Under the pieces are notes generated by a model. That model searched no databases. It was not told where the DNA came from and saw only the letters and a list, made by a program, of their open reading frames with translations. 64,000 bases of DNA, taken from NCBI RefSeq assembly GCF_011761185.1, contig NZ_JAAOYM010000001.1, positions 558,001 through 622,000 on the forward strand. The letters are read 5' to 3'. Every line of letters starts with the position of its first letter. Positions within the stretch are counted from its first letter, which is position 1. The translations under genes were made by a program, and so were the position numbers. Positions 58,852 through 64,000 of the stretch are shown here, one piece after another. This DNA is from Saccharomonospora amisosensis (lineage in GTDB: Bacteria; Actinomycetota; Actinomycetes; Mycobacteriales; Pseudonocardiaceae).

Positions 58852-59646
58852 TCAGGCCGACGGCTTCGCGGTGGCTGGGGCGCCACCGTGCAGCAGCCTG
58901 GCCACCTCGCCGCGCAGCGAGACGAACTCCGGCGCCTCCCTGGTAGCGATCTGGTCGCGCTCCGCGGGCAGGTTGACCGTGAGGTCGGCGACGATCGAAG
59001 CCGGCGATTTCGACAGCACGAGCACCCGGTCACCGAGGTAGACGCTCTCGTCGATGTCGTGCGTCACCAGCAGGACCGTGCTGTGGTTTTGCACCTGCAC
59101 CCCGCGCAGCAGGTCCTCCAACTCGAACCGGGTCTGCGCGTCCACGGACGCGAACGGCTCGTCCATCAGCAGCAGGGCGGGCCGCCGCGCCAGTGCCCTC
59201 GCGATCGAGACCCGTTGCTGCATGCCACCGGAAAGCTGCCACGGGTACTTCCCGCCGACACCGGGCAGGCCAACCCACTCAAGCGCTTCCTCTGCCCGTT
59301 GCCTGCGTTCGGTTCGGCTGAGCTTCTTCCAGCGCAGCGGGAACTCCACGTTCTGCCGCACGGACAGCCACGGGAACAGCGAGCGGCTGTAGTCCTGGAA
59401 CACCACGGCCAGGTCCTCCGGTACCCCGTCCACCCTGTCACCGTGCAGCTTGACCTCACCGCCCGAAGGGCGGATGAGCCCGCTGATGCAGCGAAGCAGC
59501 GTCGACTTGCCACAGCCGGAGGGCCCGACAATGCAGGCCAACTGCCCCGTTTCGACGCTGAACGTCAGTTCGTTCACCGCGAGGTGATCGCTGTCCGCGC
59601 CACCATAGCGGTGGGTGAGGCCGGTCACCTCCAACATCGTTGCCAT
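58852..59646 (-). CDS. ABC transporter ATP-binding protein (NitT/TauT type)
   Basis: This 264-residue ATPase has Walker A IVGPSGCGKSTLLRCISG, Q-loop VFQDYSRSLFPWL, signature LSGGMQQRVSIARAL, Walker B ALLLMDEPFASVD and H-loop LLVTHDIDES. It is like SsuB, TauB and NrtD. The ATG at 59646 lies one base after the permease stop. It is the last gene of a four-gene operon (binding protein, two permeases, ATPase). Confidence 0.9.
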   Translation of the reverse strand: MATMLEVTGLTHRYGGADSDHLAVNELTFSVETGQLACIVGPSGCGKSTLLRCISGLIRPSGGEVKLHGDRVDGVPEDLAVVFQDYSRSLFPWLSVRQNVEFPLRWKKLSRTERRQRAEEALEWVGLPGVGGKYPWQLSGGMQQRVSIARALARRPALLLMDEPFASVDAQTRFELEDLLRGVQVQNHSTVLLVTHDIDESVYLGDRVLVLSKSPASIVADLTVNLPAERDQIATREAPEFVSLRGEVARLLHGGAPATAKPSA

Positions 59647-59647
59647 A

Positions 59648-60457
59648 TCAAGCTCCTGCGGTCTTGGCGTTCGCGGCGACACTGGTGTGCTGCCAGCCGA
59701 GCATGCGACGCTCGACCATGAGTAGCAAGGCGTTGAGCCCGTAACCGAGCGCGCCGAGTAGTGCGATCCACGCCCACATCGCCGCGAAGTCGAACCGTTG
59801 CTGCGCGAAGATCAGTTCGTAGCCGATGCCGTCGGTAGCCCCGACCATCTCCGAGACCACCATGAGGATGAGGGCAAGCGAAAGGCTCAACCGCAACCCC
59901 GCGAAGATCTTGGGCGACGCGGCGGGCAATACCACCATAGCGATCCAGTACGGCCGTGGCGTTCGAAACGATCGCGCCGTCTCCTGCTGCGTGGTGCTGA
60001 CCGAGCGCACGCCGTCCACAGTGTTCAGCAAGATCGGCCACACCGAACCGAAGACGATGGTGGCCAGCTTCATGGGTGTGCCGATGCTGAACAGCACGAG
60101 GAAGACGGGGATGAGCGTCGGGGGCGGCACGGCGCGCATGAAGGCGAACAACGGCCCGACATAGTCCATGCCGGTCCTCGACCTGCCGAGCACGGTGCCG
60201 AGGCCGACACCGACCAGCACCGCGATCGCCCAGCCACCGAATACCCTGCCCAGGCTGGGAAGCACGTCGTCGAACACGCTGTCGCCGAGGAACAGCCGGG
60301 TGGCAGGGCCGGAAAGCCAGGTGTCGGCGGCGCTGCCGATGATCGTCGTCGGCGGGGGGAAGAACGGGCTTTCCCCGAGCCGAGCCGCCACCTCCCACAG
60401 CGCCACGGCCACGAGAAACAGCGCCCATCTGCGGACGAAACCGAGCAGCGAGTTCAT
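59648..60457 (-). CDS. ABC transporter permease 2 (NitT/TauT type)
   Basis: This 269-residue protein has about six membrane segments. The EAA loop region is FRTPRPYWIAMVVLPAASPKIFAGLRLSLSLALILMVVSEMVG. Its start overlaps the stop of permease 1 by four bases. It is distinct in sequence from permease 1, so the membrane part is probably a heterodimer. Confidence 0.88.
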   Translation of the reverse strand: MNSLLGFVRRWALFLVAVALWEVAARLGESPFFPPPTTIIGSAADTWLSGPATRLFLGDSVFDDVLPSLGRVFGGWAIAVLVGVGLGTVLGRSRTGMDYVGPLFAFMRAVPPPTLIPVFLVLFSIGTPMKLATIVFGSVWPILLNTVDGVRSVSTTQQETARSFRTPRPYWIAMVVLPAASPKIFAGLRLSLSLALILMVVSEMVGATDGIGYELIFAQQRFDFAAMWAWIALLGALGYGLNALLLMVERRMLGWQHTSVAANAKTAGA

Positions 60458-61227
60458 GCCGCCTCCTGTGCGGTTGTCGCCGTGTGCCAGCGGAACAACC
60501 GATTGCCGAGGCGTTCGAGGCCGTCGTTCACCAGGTATCCGAACACTCCTGCCACCACCGTGCCCGCGAGTACGAGGTCCATCCGCCCCCCGCCGGAGGC
60601 GGACTCGAGAATGAACTTCCCGATGCCGCTGCTGGCCCCCGCTATGAACTCGGTGCTCACCACGACGATCAGCGCGACGGCCGCCGACATCCGGATGCCG
60701 GTGAACACGAACGGCGCCGAGTGCGGGAGCGCCACCGTGGCCAGTACGGCGGACCTACCGGCGCCGCACGAGCGTGCGGTGTCGATGAGCAATGGGTCGA
60801 TCTCGTCGAAAGCGTAGATCGTGTTGTAAAGGATCGGCCAGATCGCGGCGTAGATCGCCAGCGCGATCTTGGACTCCGGTCCTCCCCCGATGACCAGGAT
60901 CACCAGCGGGATCAACGCGACCGAAGGTATCGGCCGCAGGAATTCCACGATGGCCCTTGTCGCCACCCGCACCGCGGGCAGGCTGCCCAGCACGAGCCCG
61001 GCGGGCACGGCGATCGCGGTCGCCGCGCCCAACGCGATCGCCCATGCCAGCAGGCTGGCAATCACGTCACGAACGAAACTCTCCTGCCCGAGCAACTCCA
61101 CCGTCCTGGTGAGCACGACGCTGGCAGGTGGAACGTCGCGCTGCGGTACCAGGCCGGACCTGGCCGCGAGTTCCCAGACACCCAGGAACGCGACCAGGCC
61201 GGCCAGGTTTCGTACTACAGGTCGCAC
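60454..61227 (-). CDS. ABC transporter permease 1 (NitT/TauT type)
   Basis: This 257-residue protein has about six membrane segments and an EAA loop GAGRSAVLATVALPHSAPFVFTGIRMSAAVALIVVVSTEFIAG. The GTG start lies one base after the binding-protein stop. Together with permease 2 it would form the channel for an anion or sulfonate-like solute. Confidence 0.88.
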   Translation of the reverse strand: MRPVVRNLAGLVAFLGVWELAARSGLVPQRDVPPASVVLTRTVELLGQESFVRDVIASLLAWAIALGAATAIAVPAGLVLGSLPAVRVATRAIVEFLRPIPSVALIPLVILVIGGGPESKIALAIYAAIWPILYNTIYAFDEIDPLLIDTARSCGAGRSAVLATVALPHSAPFVFTGIRMSAAVALIVVVSTEFIAGASSGIGKFILESASGGGRMDLVLAGTVVAGVFGYLVNDGLERLGNRLFRWHTATTAQEAA

Positions 61228-61228
61228 G

Positions 61229-62254
61229 TCAGGTTTCGGAGGGTTGGACGATCATCGGTCCGACATCGATCTTCTCCTTGACGATGTCGAACTCGACCAT
61301 GAGGTCGGCGACGCGTTGCAGTCTCGAAGCGTCCAAAGTGGCGTGGAACTGCGGCAGCTTCACCAGCGAGGCGATCGCGGGCTCCACCTTGGCCTGGTCC
61401 ACCAGCACCGGTTCCACCTTGCTGCGGTCCTGGGCATCGTCACTCGCCTTCTTCATGGCGCGCTGGAACGCGGCGACCGTCTTGGGGTTTTGCTCCACGA
61501 AGCTGGAAAGCGCGCCGTAACCGGCCAGCGGGAAGTCCTTCGTTGGGCCGGTCGCGACGTCGATGACCGGTACGGTTCCCGTGGAGCTCGCCGAGGCGGT
61601 CAGGAACGGCTCGATCATCAGCGCCGCGTCGACGTCACCTCGCGACAGCGCGCCCGCCATGTCGGGGAAGGACACCGGGACCCACTCCACGGTCTTGAAG
61701 TCCAGTCCGTTGGTCTTCATCGCCGACTTGACCAGCGCGTCGGAGATCGTGTTGAGCGCAGAGACGCCGATCTTCTTGTGCTCCAGATCCTTCACGCTCT
61801 TCACCGACGAGTTGGGCATGGTGACGAGCTGGATCGCGTCCGGAGTGGTGGAAACGGCGTCGGCGACGAACTTGATGTCGGCGGCACCCTTGCTCTGCGC
61901 CACGAGGAACGGGACGTAGCTGGAGAAGGTGATGTCGGCGTCGCCACCGATCAGTTTCGTCAGCGCGGCCTGGCCACTCGCGGCCTGGTCGATCTTGACG
62001 TTGAGGCCCTCTTCCTTGAAATATCCGTTCTTCACGGCCAGGTGCAGTGGTGCGACATCGATGGCTGGCAGTGTCGCGATCGTGATGTTCGACTTCTCTA
62101 CCGAACCGTTACCTCCGGATTCGGAGGATTCGTCAGAGCCACCGAGCAGTCCGCACCCGCTGACCGAAGCCAGCAGACCGATTGTCGCAACCACCGTGGC
62201 CAGCCTCGCGCGTCTGCGCGGTCGTCGTGCGGTGGTGGTGCCGTGTCGAAGCAA
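61229..62254 (-). CDS. ABC transporter substrate-binding lipoprotein (NMT1/THI5-like)
   Basis: This is a 341-residue protein with a twin-Arg-rich N-terminus, a signal segment and lipobox SVSGC (LATVVATIGLLASVSGCG). The mature part has ITIATLPAIDVAPLHLAVKNGYFKEEGLNVKIDQAASG, GGDADITFSSYVPFLVAQ, KIGVSALNTISDALV and DVDAALMIEPFLTAS, the NitT/TauT binding-protein pattern. TTG at 62254 fits GAGGAG spacing better than the GTG two codons earlier. The Shine-Dalgarno lies in a small hairpin arm. The ligand (nitrate, sulfonate or pyrimidine) is unknown. Confidence 0.86.
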   Translation of the reverse strand: MLRHGTTTARRPRRRARLATVVATIGLLASVSGCGLLGGSDESSESGGNGSVEKSNITIATLPAIDVAPLHLAVKNGYFKEEGLNVKIDQAASGQAALTKLIGGDADITFSSYVPFLVAQSKGAADIKFVADAVSTTPDAIQLVTMPNSSVKSVKDLEHKKIGVSALNTISDALVKSAMKTNGLDFKTVEWVPVSFPDMAGALSRGDVDAALMIEPFLTASASSTGTVPVIDVATGPTKDFPLAGYGALSSFVEQNPKTVAAFQRAMKKASDDAQDRSKVEPVLVDQAKVEPAIASLVKLPQFHATLDASRLQRVADLMVEFDIVKEKIDVGPMIVQPSET

Positions 62255-62764
62255 TGCCACTCCTCAGGTATGAGGCGATGAGCCGGTGTCTTGTGTGGGT
62301 AAGGCCAACTGAGCGAAAGACACCCCGACAACTCAGCGAGCCACGGCTACTGTAGAGATCCAGCGCGGTCATCACAATGCGTGCCGGAACCGAGCCGATC
62401 GGTACTCTATGGCCCACGATCGGGTGGAACATAGTGTGGCGAAATTAACTGTAGGTTTACTTCTGCCCTGTAGAACGTGCCTTGACGGCGAACTTGTGCA
62501 CTCAGGTTTGCTGTCAGTTGACCATCGAGGGTTACATCGAACGGTGGTCTTCGCTACCTTCTGTGTCTCCCGCGCGAAACGAACCTCCGAAGTGTGACGA
62601 AAGAGTGACTAAGTGTTGGAGTCGACCTCTACGATGTCGACGCTTCGGTGTGAGTCATCCACCAGACGTGGGTTGACCAGTGTGGTGGCCTGACGCGATG
62701 CTTCCGCTGCTTGACCTCCAATGGGGTGACAGGGGGCTATGGCGAATGCGCGGAAAGTAACGAA
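62255..62764. other. Divergent intergenic region with two hairpins at the ABC operon leader
   Basis: No gene is recognised in these 510 bases. Two inverted repeats lie in the ABC leader: CCTCA (62262-62266) with TGAGG (62271-62275), which includes the ribosome site of the binding-protein gene, and GGTGTCTT (62285-62292) with AAGACACC (62317-62324). The rest is promoter-like and lower in GC. Confidence 0.5.
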
Positions 62765-64000
62765 GTGCTCGGCCAGGATGCCGGGGTCGGATCCGGCTCG
62801 GAGAACGATGGTGGTAGAGCGGTGCCGAACAGTGAGACCGCGGCCGTAGGTGGGCCGGGTGCTGCCCAGGAACAGGCGGGCTCTAAACAGCCGACGGAAC
62901 CGGGCGGGTCCCGGTGGAGACTGCGAAACTGGCCGCTGCGGTCGAAGCTGGCCGTCGTGCTGATCATTCCGCTGGTCACGGCCCTGACCTTCGGCGGATT
63001 GCGCGCCGTTGGCGAGCTCAACAGCGCGAAGGAGTTCCAGCGAACAGCCGATCAGTTCGACGTGGCCGCCAGGGTTACGGCCGTGGTGCAACAACTCCAG
63101 GGCGAGCGCACCCTCGCGGTCGCGAGGATGGCCAACGGGTCGGCGGACCGGGCGGCGCTGGACGCGCAGATCACGAAGGTCGACGCCGCGGTACAGGACC
63201 TGCGTGCGGCGGTGACCGACCTGGAGTTTCCCGACGAGGCCACCGAGCAGAACTACGACCAGGCGCTGCAACGCCTCACCGCTCTCGACCCGCTACGCGC
63301 CAAGATCAACAATACGGCGTTTCCCGACCTCGCCGCCTTCGTCACCTACACCTCGATCCTGAGCGATCTGCTGCAGCTCGGCCGCGAGGTGAACCTGGCG
63401 GTGACCGACAGGGAACTGCTCCGCCGTGGCACGACGGTGCAGGCCCTTGGCGAGGCCAAGGAGTTCGTGGCCAGGCAGAACGCCGCACTGCAGATCGCGG
63501 CGGGACGCGACGTCTTTCCCGCGGACCTGCTGGAACGCACGTTCGCCGCGCAGGCGAGCGCGCAGGCCGCCATCGACTCCTTCAACGCCAACGCCACGTT
63601 GGACGAGCAGCAGCTCTATGCCGACCGGGTGTCCGGCGCGGAGGTGGACAACCGGGAACGCATCGTCGCCACCGCGTTCGCCCGTGCGTCCTCGAGTGAG
63701 GACCTGGACATCGACGTCGGACGGCTCACCGCGGACGGCAGGGCGACCACCGACATGATGCGGCAGGTGGAGAGCACGCTGCTGGACCGGCTGCGTGCGC
63801 AGGCGTCCGCGCTGGCCGGTGACGCGACCGACGCCGCCTGGGTGTTCTTCGCGCTCGTCGTCGCCGCGCTCGTCGCCACGGTCGTGCTGATGCTGGTGAT
63901 CGCTCGCGCCCTCATCAAGCCGCTACGCCAGCTGCGCTCCAGCGCGCTCGAGGTCGCCTACGTGCGGCTGCCGGAGACCGTGCGTCGCATCCTCGCCGAC
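62765..64000 (+). CDS. Sensor histidine kinase-like protein with NIT domain, CvnA-like, cut by the window end
   Basis: This is the first 412 codons of a gene that continues past the window. After a low-complexity start comes RWRLRNWPLRSKLAVVLIIPLVTALTFGGLRAVGELNSA (TM1), a helical NIT sensor domain (EFQRTADQFDVAARVTAVVQQLQGERTLAVARMANGS...), TM2 (AAWVFFALVVAALVATVVLMLVIARALI) and the HAMP start PLRQLRSSALEVAYVRLPETVRRILAD. The junction is almost the same as in the protein starting at 54096. The start is uncertain: GTG at 62765 (GGAAAG upstream), 62726 or 62822. Confidence 0.82.
   Translation, partial: MLGQDAGVGSGSENDGGRAVPNSETAAVGGPGAAQEQAGSKQPTEPGGSRWRLRNWPLRSKLAVVLIIPLVTALTFGGLRAVGELNSAKEFQRTADQFDVAARVTAVVQQLQGERTLAVARMANGSADRAALDAQITKVDAAVQDLRAAVTDLEFPDEATEQNYDQALQRLTALDPLRAKINNTAFPDLAAFVTYTSILSDLLQLGREVNLAVTDRELLRRGTTVQALGEAKEFVARQNAALQIAAGRDVFPADLLERTFAAQASAQAAIDSFNANATLDEQQLYADRVSGAEVDNRERIVATAFARASSSEDLDIDVGRLTADGRATTDMMRQVESTLLDRLRAQASALAGDATDAAWVFFALVVAALVATVVLMLVIARALIKPLRQLRSSALEVAYVRLPETVRRILAD

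Overview
The window is GC-rich DNA from an actinobacterium, most likely a Pseudonocardiaceae-type genus such as Saccharomonospora, Prauserella or Amycolatopsis. Signs of this are the codon use, many GTG/TTG starts, mycofactocin-linked enzymes, a mycothiol-type DinB protein, a DasR-type aminosugar regulator with a dre site, ectABCD, and a gene order thiE-thiO-thiS-thiG ... thiD-thiC ... def-DUF3263-LytR_C ... CDC48-like ATPase-pssA-psd-moeA ... groEL2 that follows the Mycobacterium tuberculosis block around Rv0414c-Rv0440. The genus is an inference.

1-11.8 kb is a mixed metabolic and regulatory stretch. It holds the end of a ring-cleaving dioxygenase gene with an MhqD-like hydrolase, two overlapping mini zinc-finger genes, a possible Abi-alpha-like protein, an orphan mycofactocin maturase (mftD) with a mycofactocin-type SDR, a GH63 glucosylglycerate-hydrolase-like gene with a divergent ROK regulator that carries a frameshift, a hydrolase/HxlR pair, a ferritin-like protein, a DinB protein, a cupin, a GlxA-type regulator and an HhH-GPD protein. 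12.0-15.4 kb is the ectoine/hydroxyectoine operon ectABCD, closed by two hairpins.

15.6-23.9 kb holds an uncharacterised nucleotidyltransferase-like/unknown gene pair, an ArfA-like OmpA/BON protein with a small membrane partner, an SGNH hydrolase, a DUF3159 membrane protein and an aminosugar module (nagK-like kinase, SIS isomerase, divergent dasR-like regulator, dre operator). 24-33 kb is the thiamine region: thiE, a TPP riboswitch before thiOSG, a MarR gene, an extra thiD, an unusual membrane-anchored PstS-like protein, a second thiD overlapping thiC, and a TPP riboswitch before thiC. 33-47 kb is conserved core: HtrA-like protease, def, DUF3263, LytR_C, CDC48-like ATPase, pssA-psd, GlsB, moeA, two AIM24 genes, a cold-shock protein, a Ser/Thr kinase, and groEL2 behind two CIRCE elements.

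47-52 kb is more plastic: a DUF72 gene with an apparent ATT start, a hydrolase lacking the expected nucleophile, and a MarR/VOC/YdeI cassette lying between two remnants of the same ISL3-like insertion-sequence end. 52-64 kb holds an XPB-type helicase, two orphan CvnA-like sensor kinases (the second cut by the window end), benzoylformate decarboxylase, a YCII protein, and a NitT/TauT-type ABC transporter operon with two different permeases.

Three loci share a 21-bp tandem repeat (11.1, 27.4 and 35.6 kb). The best candidates for undescribed biology are the gene pair at 15.6-16.9 kb, the 21-bp repeat family, the thiD/PstS-like/thiD arrangement, and the split DnaJ-type zinc finger at 1.3 kb. No tRNA, rRNA or CRISPR array was seen.
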